Notes under the pieces: model-generated
The model's input: only the letters and a program-made list of their open reading frames with translations
Told to the model about the DNA's origin: nothing
The model's database searches: none
Made by a program: the position numbers and the translations under genes
NCBI GenBank assembly: GCA_027494035.1
Contig: JAOSJQ010000001.1
Location: 434,001-498,000 of the forward strand
DNA length: 64,000 bases
Reading direction: 5' to 3'
Source: UTCFX2 sp002050125
GTDB lineage: Bacteria; Chloroflexota; Anaerolineae; Anaerolineales; UBA4823
Shown here: positions 55,524 to 64,000 of the stretch, in pieces
Numbering within the stretch: the stretch's first letter is position 1
How the letters are laid out: every line of letters begins with the position of its first letter

Positions 55524-56507
55524 TCAGGGGCGCTTGTCCTCGCAGGCGGCGCCGTTTCCGTTGGAATCCATCAAGAATATATCCCCCAACCCCTGCGCTT
55601 TGCAAAAGTCAAAACACGCCTGGGCGTCGGCGCGCGTGGCGAAATCATCGCACTGCAAATCGGGTCCTTTGCAGTCGCAGGGCTGGGTTTCCGCCAGCGC
55701 CTGTTCGGTTGTTTCAGGGGTAGAGACGTCCGGCGGCGGCTCCACTGGAACGCCCTCTTGCCACATCCCGCGCCGGTTTTCCATAGCTTCTTGCTGCGCC
55801 AGTTGAAATTGGGCATCGCAGGAGGTGTTCGGCGGGATCGAGTCGGCTTGCGCCATGCCGCGGCTGATCATATCGTAGTTGACGAAAATATCGTTGACAA
55901 ACACGTAGCGCACCAGGCTCGCACCATCCGCATCCACGTCGGAGGCGTCCTTGATCAGCGTGACCACCTGGTTCTGAACCAGCGACTGGTTGGCGAGCGC
56001 CGCTTCTAGCGCGTACGGCTCGGATTGAAGCCCCAATGCAGGCGATCTGATCCCGATGTACCTCACCATGTACGTTTGTTCGCGGATCACCACCTGGATT
56101 GTGTCGCCGCTCAGGATTTTGGTGACCAGGGCGCGCACCCGCTCGCCCGGCGGGACGCAGCTTGCCACAGACGGCAGCGCCTGGGTGGGCGTGGCGCTGG
56201 GCGTGACCATCGTGGGGGTGCCGGTAGAAGTGCTGGTGGGCGTGGGCGGCAGGGTCGGGGTCGTGGTTTCAAACGGCGCAAAGAAATCCGTCCCAAGGGC
56301 TGCCGGCGTCGGCGTCTCGTCGCCCGCAGGTTCCGCCGGGGTTTCCTGCACGACCGGGTTCAACAACCCAGCCTGCTGTTCGAGCAGCGGTCCTACCAGG
56401 GGCATCAGCACAAACCCGCTGGCATAGACCAGCACGCAGCAGAGCGCCAAAACCCCAAGCACAATCAGAACCGTGCGCAAAACGTTTCTTTTCGGTTTAT
56501 CTTCCAT
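55524..56507 (-). CDS. Membrane-anchored SNase-fold protein with excalibur domain, degenerate active site
   Basis: 327 residues. N-terminal membrane helix (about 10-32), Pro/Thr linker (about 55-115), SNase-fold domain (about 120-245) and a C-terminal excalibur domain with DSNGNGAACED and two pairs of Cys. The nuclease motif normally ending in DTPE/DAPE reads IRSPAL, and the GR before LAYV is ASLVR, so the acidic and Arg catalytic residues appear lost. It may only bind nucleic acid or ligand. The family is known; inactivity is inference. Confidence 0.8.
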   Translation of the reverse strand: MEDKPKRNVLRTVLIVLGVLALCCVLVYASGFVLMPLVGPLLEQQAGLLNPVVQETPAEPAGDETPTPAALGTDFFAPFETTTPTLPPTPTSTSTGTPTMVTPSATPTQALPSVASCVPPGERVRALVTKILSGDTIQVVIREQTYMVRYIGIRSPALGLQSEPYALEAALANQSLVQNQVVTLIKDASDVDADGASLVRYVFVNDIFVNYDMISRGMAQADSIPPNTSCDAQFQLAQQEAMENRRGMWQEGVPVEPPPDVSTPETTEQALAETQPCDCKGPDLQCDDFATRADAQACFDFCKAQGLGDIFLMDSNGNGAACEDKRP

Positions 56508-56612
56508 GATTTATTCCTTTTCGCCGGGTGGTTGTAAAAAAATCCACCCACCATCAAGCTCGGATAAAATCACACGCTGAGATTATGCCGATTATACCAA
56601 CTTCAAACCCAT

Positions 56613-56618
56613 TATAAT
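56613..56618 (+). promoter_or_regulatory. -10 box 6 nt before the phosphodiester glycosidase-like gene (leaderless)
   Basis: TATAAT at 56613-56618, ATG at 56625; no Shine-Dalgarno between them. Confidence 0.65.
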
Positions 56619-56624
56619 TCAGTC

Positions 56625-58253
56625 ATGCACCGCCGCTTTGCAATGCTGATGCTCTGCCTGCTCCTGTTGGACGCAACGGGAGCTGCCCAATCCGCGCCGA
56701 GCGACTGGACCCCGCTGGCGCCCGGGATCGACTTTCAGTATTTTCACCTGAACAGCCCCCGCCCGATTGACCTGTTCGTGAGCCGTCTGAACCGCAGCGA
56801 ACCAAACGTCACGCTGGATACGGCGATCGCCCAGGGCAAGCTGGTCGAAGGGCGCGAAAAGGTGAGCGAGATGTCCGCCCGCTACAGCGAAGCGATCAAT
56901 TACTGGGGTGAAAACTGGGGCGGGCGCAACTGGGTGGTGACCGCGGTGAACGGTTATTATTTCAACCTCGCCAGCGGCCGTCCCCTCAGCGGGCAAATCC
57001 AATCCGGCTGGTACGTCCAGCGCTTCAGCGATTACACCGGCGACACCGGTTTTGCCTGGAACCTCGACCGCAGCGCCTACATCGGAAAATGCGTCTATCA
57101 CACCCCGCGCGACCAATTCCTCACCGTGCGCCGAACGGGGGCTACGCGCAAGATCAACGGGGTGAACCGGGCGCGCGGTCCCGATGAGTTGGTGCTGTTC
57201 ACCTCTCATTACAATTCATCTACCCTCACCGACAATTCGGGGGTGGAGGTGCTGGTGGAGATGTCCCGCCCCAACCTGGTGCTGCCCGCGCCAGCCATGG
57301 CGCTCGGAACGATTGTCCAGATTCGAGATCAGCGCGGCAACACCCTGATCCCATTCGATCACATCGTCCTTTCCGCCAGCGGCGAAGCGCGCACGCTGCT
57401 GCTCGACCGCATCCAGTTGGGCGACGAGATTGGAATATCGCAGGAAATCAGCAACTGCGCCGCCTCGCCCCAGGTGAACTGGGACAAGACCTACGCGGCT
57501 TTGGGCGGCGATTACCATTTTCTGACCGGCGGGGTGATCTCCATCGACCCGGATAACCCCGACGCCTTTGTTCCCAACTCGCGCACCGCCGTGGCGTTCA
57601 ACAGCAGCTACGTCTACACCATCGTCGCCGACGGCTGGCACGCCGGCGTGAGCGAGGGCATCAGCATCCGCGAGCTGGGGCAGTTTCTCAAAGACCGGCT
57701 GGGCGCTACCGACGCGGTCTCGCTGGACAGCGGCGGCTCGTCCACCATGGTGGTCTATGGTCAGGCGGTCAACAACACCTACTGCAATTTCACCCGCAAG
57801 TGCGGCATGGGCGCGGCCGGCGATACAGCAGTCCCACCAGCAATTGAAACGCGCGGCGCAGGGGAAATCAGACTGCCTGGGCTGCCGCCGGCGGCAGGCG
57901 CCGCCGCCCCCGACCTCGAGGCGCTGGTCGGCAACGCGCTGATGATGGTTTACGTCCACCCCAAAGTTCAGAACAACCTTTACGCGCCCGACCAACCCGT
58001 TCAGGCTGGGCGGCTCACCGAGCTGCGCTTGGGACCCGGCAGCAACTACGCCGCTTTTGCCAGCCTGCCCGCCGGCTCCAGCGGTACAACGCTAGGAATG
58101 CACTACAAAGACCTGAACGGAGTGCTGGCAAAAGGGGCTTATTGGCAGCGCGTCAAGTTTGGGAATCTGAGCGGCTGGGTGCAGCAGGATGCGCTTTATT
58201 TCGTTCCGCCGCCGGATTGGCCGCGCACCTTCCTGCCGTTCATCCGGCGCTGA
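56625..58253 (+). CDS. Phosphodiester glycosidase family (NAGPA-like) exported protein
   Basis: 542 residues. Signal peptide (about 1-23). The catalytic domain (about 30-400) has VVTAVNGYYFN, VNRARGPDELVLFTSHYN and the hallmark VSLDSGGSSTMV. Members remove sugar residues from phosphodiester-linked glycans or act in exopolysaccharide metabolism. The C-terminal part (about 430-542) contains SH3-like sequence (LRLGPGSNY...GWVQ) and ends RTFLPFIRR, similar to the tail of the beta-helix protein at 37554-39416. Substrate unknown. Confidence 0.87.
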   Translation: MHRRFAMLMLCLLLLDATGAAQSAPSDWTPLAPGIDFQYFHLNSPRPIDLFVSRLNRSEPNVTLDTAIAQGKLVEGREKVSEMSARYSEAINYWGENWGGRNWVVTAVNGYYFNLASGRPLSGQIQSGWYVQRFSDYTGDTGFAWNLDRSAYIGKCVYHTPRDQFLTVRRTGATRKINGVNRARGPDELVLFTSHYNSSTLTDNSGVEVLVEMSRPNLVLPAPAMALGTIVQIRDQRGNTLIPFDHIVLSASGEARTLLLDRIQLGDEIGISQEISNCAASPQVNWDKTYAALGGDYHFLTGGVISIDPDNPDAFVPNSRTAVAFNSSYVYTIVADGWHAGVSEGISIRELGQFLKDRLGATDAVSLDSGGSSTMVVYGQAVNNTYCNFTRKCGMGAAGDTAVPPAIETRGAGEIRLPGLPPAAGAAAPDLEALVGNALMMVYVHPKVQNNLYAPDQPVQAGRLTELRLGPGSNYAAFASLPAGSSGTTLGMHYKDLNGVLAKGAYWQRVKFGNLSGWVQQDALYFVPPPDWPRTFLPFIRR

Positions 58254-58464
58254 AACTCCGGGAGCCAGGAACTTCTTCAAGCGGCGATCTGCGGGTCGCA
58301 TTTCTAGGGTTCTGCGGGCGGGACAATTTTCGACCAAAAAGGGCGGTATAATCCTGGTAGTTCAGCGCCGCTCGCAATGCAATCCTGACAAGTTGATCCT
58401 TGAAAACTCCATATTTCAGTTTTACTTGGTTGAAAAGCAAGCCCACAGGAGGCAATCAGCATAA

Positions 58465-60918
58465 ATGAGCAGTCAAAAAGCCAATGGCAAGCCCGTTGTA
58501 TCGGGCAAGCTCGAATCCTTGGGGTTGAGCCGGGACGAAATCCTGCAGGATTACCGTACCGCCGTGCGCAGCCGTCAGGTGAGCTACGTCGGCTGGCGCG
58601 AAGTCATGAGCGGCAAAGCCAAGTTCGGCATCTTCGGCGCTGGCAAGGAGCTGCCGCAGCTTGCGATGGCGCGCGTCTTCCAGCCCGGCGACTGGCGCTC
58701 CGGCTACTACCGCGACCAGACCCTGATGTTCGCCACCGGCATGACCACGCTGGAGCAGCTTTTTGCCCAGCTCTACGCCCATGCCGACCTGGCTGCCGAC
58801 CCGTCTTCTGCCGGGCGTCAGATGGACGCCCACTTTGCTACCCGCTCGATTGATCCAAATGGTAATTGGGTCGATCTGACCGCCCAGCGCAATTCCTCGG
58901 CGGACGTCGCGCCCACCGCCTCGCAAATGCCGCGCGCGGTTGGGCTGGCTTACGCCTCGCGCCTCTTCCGCGAACTGGACGAGTTGAAACAATTCAAAAC
59001 CCTCTCGCACGATGGAAATGAGATCGCGTTCGTCATCATCGGCAACGCCTCCGCTGCCGAGGGTCTGTTTTGGGAGTCGATCAATGCCATCGGTGTGCTG
59101 CGCTCGCCAGCCCTGGTCACCATCTACGACGACGGCTATGGCATCTCGGTCACCAACGAGAGCCAGATTGCCAAAGAAAACATCTCCGAGCTCCTTAAAG
59201 GTTTTCACCGCCCGTCGGGAGATTGCTGCGACGGCTTCGATATTTACCGCGTGAACGGTTGGGACTATCCAGCTCTCGTCGAGGTCTACCGTCAGGCAGC
59301 CGCCGCCGCCCGCCGCGATCATCTGCCCTCCCTCATTCACGTGGACGAGCTGACCCAGCCGCAAGGACATTCGACCTCCGGCAGCCACGAGCGCTACAAA
59401 TCACCCGAACGCCTCCAATGGGAACAGGAATGGGATTGCATTAAAAAGTTCCACGAGTGGATTCTGTCCGAAAAGCTGGCTGACGAAGCCGAACTCGAGC
59501 AGATCGAGCAGGAGGATCGCGCCGAGGTCGAAGCCGTCCGTCAGCGCGCCTGGGAAGCCTACCAAAACCCGATCCTGGCTGATCGGGCTGAACTGACCGG
59601 AATCCTCGATCAGCTTGCCGCCGGTTCTCCGGAGGCAGCCGCCCTGGGCGAGCTAACCAGCCGGTTGAACGGCTTGCCCTTGCCGCTGCGCCGCGACCTG
59701 AGCACTGCCGCCCGCCAGGCGCTCACCCTCACGCGCAACCTTTCGCCAGCCTCCCCCAACGCCGGGGCGCGCCAGAAACTGCGCGATTGGCGGCAGCGGC
59801 TGGAAGCGGCGGCTTACGACCGTTACCATTCCGAGCTCTATCTTGAAGGACCGAGATCGGCGCTGCACGTGCCGCCGGTTGCTCCGGTCTATTCACCGGA
59901 TTCGCCCGAAATCTACGGTTTCGAATTGCTCAACGCCGCCTTCGACAGCATGTTGGCGCGCGAACCGCGCCTGATCGCGTTCGGCGAAGACGTCGGCAAG
60001 CTCGGCGATGTCAATCAAGGGATGCGTGGGATGCAAGATAAATACGGCGTGCTGCGCGTCTCGGATACCGGCATCCGCGAAGCCACCATCCTGGGGCAGG
60101 CGATAGGGATGGCGGTGCGCGGGCTGCGCCCGCTGTGCGAAATCCAATACCTGGATTATCTGCTCTACGCACTGCAGATCATGGCGGACGACCTGGCGAA
60201 TTTGCTCTGGCGCACCCGCGGCGGACAGCGCGCCCCGGTCATCGTCCGCACGCGCGGCCACCGGCTGGAAGGCATCTGGCATTCGGGCTCGCCCATGGCG
60301 GGGATCATCAACCTGGTGCGCGGCATGCACGTGCTCGTCCCGCGCGATATGACCCGCGCGGCGGGTTTCTATAACACCCTGCTGCGCGCCGAAGAGCCCG
60401 CCCTGCTGGTCGAGGTCTTGAACGGCTATCGCCTCAAAGAGCGCCGCCCCGACAATCTGTCCGAGTTCACTATGCCGCTGGGCATCCCGGAAGTGCTGCG
60501 CGCCGGAGATGACCTGACCCTGGCGACCTACGGCGCCTGCTGCCGGATCGCGCTCGAGGCAGCCAGCCAGCTTTCCCAGGTGGGCATCGAAGTCGAAGTG
60601 ATCGATGTGCAGACCCTGCTGCCGTTCGACATCCACGCGCGCATCCTTGAGTCGCTCAAGAAAACCGGGCGCATCCTGTTCCTGGACGAAGACGTACCGG
60701 GCGGTACTACCGCCTACATGCTCCAGCAAGTCATCGAGCGCCAGGGTGGTTATCAATGGCTGGATTCACCGCCGCGCACCCTCACCTCGCAGCCGCACCG
60801 CCCCGCCTACGGCTCGGACGGCGACTACTGGTCCAAGCCCAATGTGGACAACGTTTTCGAGACCGTGTACGCGATCATGCGCGAAGTTGACCCGGGTAGT
60901 TATGCTCCGATATCCTAG
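58465..60918 (+). CDS. 2-oxoacid dehydrogenase E1 component, alpha-beta fusion
   Basis: 817 residues. Residues about 1-420 are the alpha subunit with the TPP-binding segment GNASAAEGLFWESINAIG...DDGYGIS, and residues about 480-817 the beta subunit with FGEDVGKLGDVNQGMRGMQ, the RGHRLEGIWH loop and FDIHARILESLKKTGRILFLDED. Normal complexes encode these as separate genes; here both are in one polypeptide. It decarboxylates a 2-oxoacid (pyruvate or branched chain not distinguishable) and acetylates/acylates E2 lipoyl groups. GGAGG precedes the ATG by about 11 nt. E2 follows 48 bp on. Confidence 0.92.
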   Translation: MSSQKANGKPVVSGKLESLGLSRDEILQDYRTAVRSRQVSYVGWREVMSGKAKFGIFGAGKELPQLAMARVFQPGDWRSGYYRDQTLMFATGMTTLEQLFAQLYAHADLAADPSSAGRQMDAHFATRSIDPNGNWVDLTAQRNSSADVAPTASQMPRAVGLAYASRLFRELDELKQFKTLSHDGNEIAFVIIGNASAAEGLFWESINAIGVLRSPALVTIYDDGYGISVTNESQIAKENISELLKGFHRPSGDCCDGFDIYRVNGWDYPALVEVYRQAAAAARRDHLPSLIHVDELTQPQGHSTSGSHERYKSPERLQWEQEWDCIKKFHEWILSEKLADEAELEQIEQEDRAEVEAVRQRAWEAYQNPILADRAELTGILDQLAAGSPEAAALGELTSRLNGLPLPLRRDLSTAARQALTLTRNLSPASPNAGARQKLRDWRQRLEAAAYDRYHSELYLEGPRSALHVPPVAPVYSPDSPEIYGFELLNAAFDSMLAREPRLIAFGEDVGKLGDVNQGMRGMQDKYGVLRVSDTGIREATILGQAIGMAVRGLRPLCEIQYLDYLLYALQIMADDLANLLWRTRGGQRAPVIVRTRGHRLEGIWHSGSPMAGIINLVRGMHVLVPRDMTRAAGFYNTLLRAEEPALLVEVLNGYRLKERRPDNLSEFTMPLGIPEVLRAGDDLTLATYGACCRIALEAASQLSQVGIEVEVIDVQTLLPFDIHARILESLKKTGRILFLDEDVPGGTTAYMLQQVIERQGGYQWLDSPPRTLTSQPHRPAYGSDGDYWSKPNVDNVFETVYAIMREVDPGSYAPIS

Positions 60919-60966
60919 CTGCGTTGGGGCGCTGAACTATCCTGATTACGTATTCAAGGAGGACCC

Positions 60967-62253
60967 ATGGCAATCCAGGTGATCATGCCCCTGTTGGGGG
61001 AATCTGTGGTGGAGGGAACCTTGACGCGCTGGCTGAAAGCCCCCGGCGAAACGGTAGCCGAATTCGAACCGCTGGTGGAGGTCAACACCGACAAGGTGGA
61101 CACCGAAGTTCCCAGCCCGGCTGCCGGCGTGCTGCTACAAGTGCTGGTTCCCGAAGGCACCACCGTGCAGGCGGGCACGCGGCTGGCATGGATCGGTCAG
61201 CCTGGCGAACAGCCGCAGGAAAGCAGTCCTGCTGACGCCGCCAAATCAGCCGAGCCGCCGGCTACCGCACCGGCTGCCCCGTCCGTCGCGCCAGCCGTGG
61301 CAGCCGCTCCCGTCCCGCCGCCTGAGAGCGCCATCGAGCCGCCGCGCGACCGCTCCCTGGGTTTCATTTCGCCGGTTGTCGCCCGCATGGTGAGCGAGCA
61401 TGGCGTGGATCTCTACCAGATCCGCGGCACCGGGCAAGGCGGGCGGATCACTAAGAAGGATGTAGAAACGTATTTAGCCAGCCGCGGCTCCGCGCCCCCG
61501 CCGGCGGAGCAGCCGGCGGTTCCCGCTCCGGCGCCCCAACCAGCCGCGCCCGTCTTTGCGGCGGGCGAACTGCTGACGCTCAGCCCGCTGCGCAAGCAGA
61601 TCGCCGAACACATGCTGCGCAGCAAGCACACCGCTCCGCACGTCACCACCATCATGGAAGCCGATCTGGGGCGCGTTGTGGCGCACCGGCAAGCCAACAA
61701 AGAGGCTTTCGCGCGCGATGGCGTCAATCTGACGTTTACCGCTTACTTTGTCGCTGCTTCCGTGGCGGCGCTCAAAGCCTTCCCGCTGGTCAATTCATCT
61801 TTCACCGAAGCGGGCATCCAACTCCACCCCGCGATCAACATCGGCGTGGCGGTCTCACTTGGCGACGCAGGTTTGATCGTCCCGGTGATCAAGAACGCCG
61901 ACAGCCTCTCGCTCCTGGGGATCGCCCGGGCGGTCAACGACCTGGCTGCGCGCGCCCGCGCCCGCCAGCTCGTCCCTGACGAAGTTCAGGGCGGCACTTT
62001 CACCATCACCAACCACGGCGTGAGCGGTTCGCTTTTTGCCACCCCGATCATCAACCAGCCGCAATGCGCGATTCTGGGGGTCGGAGCGATCCAGAAACGC
62101 CCGGTCGTGATCAGCGACCAGAACCTTGGAGATGTGATCGCCATCCGCACCATGGCTTACCTCGGCTTGACCTTCGATCACCGCGTCCTGGACGGGGCGA
62201 TCGCGGACTATTTCCTCGCAAAACTGATCGACACGCTGCAAACCTGGAGTTGA
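60967..62253 (+). CDS. 2-oxoacid dehydrogenase E2 component (dihydrolipoyl acyltransferase)
   Basis: 428 residues. One lipoyl domain (about 1-75) with lipoylated Lys43 in VNTDKVDTEVPS; Ala/Pro linker; peripheral subunit-binding domain (about 135-170, with ARMVSEHGVDLYQI); Pro/Ala linker; catalytic acyltransferase domain (about 200-428) ending with the His405-containing TFDHRVLDGA. The catalytic set is intact. ATG 60967 has GGAGG 5 nt upstream. E1 is directly upstream and lpdA follows 228 bp on with its own promoter. Confidence 0.94.
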   Translation: MAIQVIMPLLGESVVEGTLTRWLKAPGETVAEFEPLVEVNTDKVDTEVPSPAAGVLLQVLVPEGTTVQAGTRLAWIGQPGEQPQESSPADAAKSAEPPATAPAAPSVAPAVAAAPVPPPESAIEPPRDRSLGFISPVVARMVSEHGVDLYQIRGTGQGGRITKKDVETYLASRGSAPPPAEQPAVPAPAPQPAAPVFAAGELLTLSPLRKQIAEHMLRSKHTAPHVTTIMEADLGRVVAHRQANKEAFARDGVNLTFTAYFVAASVAALKAFPLVNSSFTEAGIQLHPAINIGVAVSLGDAGLIVPVIKNADSLSLLGIARAVNDLAARARARQLVPDEVQGGTFTITNHGVSGSLFATPIINQPQCAILGVGAIQKRPVVISDQNLGDVIAIRTMAYLGLTFDHRVLDGAIADYFLAKLIDTLQTWS

Positions 62254-62309
62254 ACCAGGACCAGATTTACCCCAGCCGCGGCTGGTTTACACAACGCTTC
62301 TCGAAAAAA

Positions 62310-62342
62310 GAGGTCCTGCGCAGCACTTAATCGCAGGATCTC
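62310..62342 (+). terminator. Hairpin after the E2 gene
   Basis: GAGGTCCTGCG (62310-62320) pairs with CGCAGGATCTC (62332-62342) with one G-T pair and an 11-nt loop; a smaller palindrome CCAGCCGCGGCTGG sits at 62272-62285. No T-run, so termination may be weak. Confidence 0.55.
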
Positions 62343-62368
62343 TCCACTTTACAGTACTGTAGGCTCAC

Positions 62369-62397
62369 TTGACCCCTTAGTTTGCAAGAATTATAAT
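62369..62397 (+). promoter_or_regulatory. Sigma70-type promoter of lpdA
   Basis: TTGACC (62369-62374), 17-nt spacer, TATAAT (62392-62397). Predicted start near 62404, giving a leader of about 77 nt to the ATG at 62481. Lets E3 be expressed separately from E1-E2. Confidence 0.85.
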
Positions 62398-62480
62398 GAG
62401 AACAAAGTGCGCTCAATGGGTGACATAATTGTTGCGGCAGGTGTCCCCTGCCGCATACTATAACTTAATCAGGAGACATC

Positions 62481-63878
62481 ATGGATCAATACGATGTGGC
62501 TGTGATTGGCGCCGGTCCGGGGGGTTATGTATGTGCGATCCGCTGCGCTCAGCTTGGCATGAAAACTGCAATCATTGATAAACAATGGCTTGGAGGCGTT
62601 TGTTTGAACGTCGGCTGCATTCCATCCAAATCCTTGCTTAAGAACGCCGAAGTTGCCCACACGCTGCGCGAACGCGGGCGGGAACTGGGTTTTTCCTTCG
62701 AGAACCTGAAGCTGGATTACAGCGTGGCAGTTAAACGCAGCCGTCAGGTTTCCGACCGCCTGGTGAAAGGCGTTGGCTTCTTGATGAAGAAGAACGGCAT
62801 TGACGTGCATCTGGGCGCGGCAAAACTCACCGGACGCGATCGACTGACCTTCACCGACGCCGAAGGAAAGTCAACCGAGATACAGGCAAAGAACATCGTC
62901 GTTGCAACCGGCGCCAGCGTTGCTGTTCCGCCGGGCTGGCAGATCGACGGCGAGAAAATCGTGACCTATCAGGAAGCCATCCTGCAAGAAAAGCTGCCCA
63001 AATCCGCCATCGTGATCGGCGCCGGGGCAATCGGGGTGGAGTTTACCACGGTCTGGCACTCTTACGGCGTGGAAGTCACGCTCGTTGAAATGCTGCCGCG
63101 TCTGGTCCCGCTCGAAGATGAAGAAGTCGGCGAAGAACTGGCAAAGAATTTCAAACGGCGCAAGATCAACTGCCTCACCGGGCACCGGGTAGAGGAAATC
63201 CAGGCGACCGAAACGGGCGTCAAAGTCAAAGTCTCGAACGGCGCAGAACAAAAAACGCTCGAGGCTGAGCAGGCGTTGGTTGCGATCGGCTTTCGCCCGA
63301 ACGGAAAGGGGCTGGGTCTGGAAGAGCAGGGCGTAAAGCTCAGCGAGCGCGGCGCGGTCGAGATCGACGAGCGCATGGCGACCAACGTCCCCGGCATTTG
63401 GGCGATCGGAGATGTGACCGCCAAGCTGATGCTGGCGCATGTCGCCTCCTCTCAGGGCATCGTGTGCGCCGAGAACATTGCCGGCGCCGAGACGGTTGCG
63501 CTCAATTATGAGATGATGCCGCGCGCCACGTACTGCCAGCCGCAGGTGGCTGCGTTTGGGCTTTCGGAAGCCCAGGCGCGCGAACGCGGTTACAACGTCA
63601 AGGTTGGGCGCTTCCCCTTCCAGGCGAACGGCAAGGCGCTCGGTCTGGGCGAGGCGGTGGGTTGGGTGAAGATCGTCACCGACGCAGAGTATGGCGAGAT
63701 CTTAGGCGCGCACCTGATCGGTCCCGAAGTGACCGAGCTGTTACCCGAACTGACCTTGGCGCAAATGATGGAGATCACCGCGCACGAGATCGGGCGGAAC
63801 GTTCATGCGCACCCCACCCTGAGCGAAACGCTGATGGAAGCCGCAGAAGACGCACTAGGACGGGCAATAAACTTCTAA
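62481..63878 (+). CDS. lpdA: Dihydrolipoyl dehydrogenase (E3)
   Basis: 465 residues. FAD-binding GAGPGGYVCAIR, redox disulfide C41-x4-C46 in GGVCLNVGCIPSK, NAD-binding GAGAIGVE, and the C-terminal HAHPTLSE with the catalytic His. Reoxidises the lipoyl group of E2 and makes NADH. GGAG lies 8 nt before the ATG. It has its own promoter. Complete and of usual length (about 465). Confidence 0.96.
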   Translation: MDQYDVAVIGAGPGGYVCAIRCAQLGMKTAIIDKQWLGGVCLNVGCIPSKSLLKNAEVAHTLRERGRELGFSFENLKLDYSVAVKRSRQVSDRLVKGVGFLMKKNGIDVHLGAAKLTGRDRLTFTDAEGKSTEIQAKNIVVATGASVAVPPGWQIDGEKIVTYQEAILQEKLPKSAIVIGAGAIGVEFTTVWHSYGVEVTLVEMLPRLVPLEDEEVGEELAKNFKRRKINCLTGHRVEEIQATETGVKVKVSNGAEQKTLEAEQALVAIGFRPNGKGLGLEEQGVKLSERGAVEIDERMATNVPGIWAIGDVTAKLMLAHVASSQGIVCAENIAGAETVALNYEMMPRATYCQPQVAAFGLSEAQARERGYNVKVGRFPFQANGKALGLGEAVGWVKIVTDAEYGEILGAHLIGPEVTELLPELTLAQMMEITAHEIGRNVHAHPTLSETLMEAAEDALGRAINF

Positions 63879-63882
63879 TCCC

Positions 63883-64000
63883 ATGGCGAACCGCAAGCTG
63901 GACAGACGTCTATCACAGGCTCGCAAAGCTTACCGAAAGCGCGATAAGCGCGCCGGGGCGCGCTTCGTCGATGAAGTGCTTCAGCAAGATTTCAATTATC
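63883..64000 (+). CDS. Small basic protein, 3'-truncated by window edge
   Basis: 39 residues visible from the ATG at 63883: Arg/Lys-rich, with DRRLSQARKAYRKRDKRAGA, then RFVDEVLQQDFN. No stop before the window end and no motif recognised. It begins 4 bp after the lpdA stop and may be in its operon. Confidence 0.55.
   Translation, partial: MANRKLDRRLSQARKAYRKRDKRAGARFVDEVLQQDFNY

Overview
The window is about 64 kb of GC-rich bacterial chromosome, and most of it is housekeeping and respiratory genes. The gene content points to Chloroflexota, probably an Anaerolineae-like lineage. The clues are exported proteins with long Pro/Thr stalks, two exported proteins ending in an LPFI(Y/R)(K/R)-type tail, paired DUF3048 lipoproteins, a Rieske/cytochrome b complex with diheme cytochromes c, a menaquinone prenyltransferase, an E1 alpha-beta fusion and a PyrF-PyrE fusion. 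This placement is inferred from gene content; no rRNA is present to test it.

Layout. 1-2092: end of a sensor kinase, a receiver-only response regulator and an alpha/beta hydrolase. 2110-6987: TPP-riboswitch-controlled thiamine module (pyrophosphokinase plus a ThiB/ThiP/ThiQ-type ABC importer), closed by a terminator. 7005-8699 (minus): three small membrane proteins. 8842-11359: two DUF3048 lipoproteins. 11316-16087 (minus): pyrimidine operon pyrC-pyrB-pyrFE-pyrD with a promoter and a leader holding two terminator-like hairpins. 16263-17138: unknown membrane coiled-coil protein. 17172-22614 (minus): thiolase, folK, folP, aconitase. 22692-25067: GH1 glycosidase, tRNA-Ser(GGA), and a low-GC unknown gene. 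25245-27532 (minus): an ActB1/QrcB-like protein without cofactor ligands and a 4-TM protein, divergent from 27744-31649, a Rieske / cytochrome b / two diheme cytochrome c cluster. 31694-31798: SRP RNA. 31961-39416: TadE/TadG-like genes, including one with four Cys-bounded repeats and a Pro/Thr stalk, then a secreted beta-helix protein. 39520-48036: rsmA, MFS, GT2, a response regulator/V4R/roadblock signalling operon, an SsuABC/TauABC-type transporter and menA. 48294-54238: L,D-transpeptidase, S41 peptidase, an HdrD-like membrane Fe-S oxidoreductase and a homocysteine methyltransferase-family protein. 54441-58253: a membrane protein, a degenerate SNase-excalibur protein and a phosphodiester glycosidase-like protein. 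58465-63878: E1 (alpha-beta fusion), E2 and E3 of a 2-oxoacid dehydrogenase complex; a truncated gene follows at the right edge.

Twelve single-base frame breaks, most in homopolymers, interrupt otherwise intact and often essential genes (pyrD, aconitase, Rieske, cytochrome b, thiP and others). The likeliest explanation is residual indel error in the assembly, so these are annotated as single genes spanning both frames. The most distinctive biology is the four-repeat TadE-anchored stalk protein, the roadblock/V4R/degenerate-GGDEF operon, the orphan ActB1-like protein beside the bc complex, the riboswitch whose terminator stem contains the thiN ribosome-binding site, and several genes whose -10 box lies only 6-10 nt before the start codon, which suggests leaderless transcripts.
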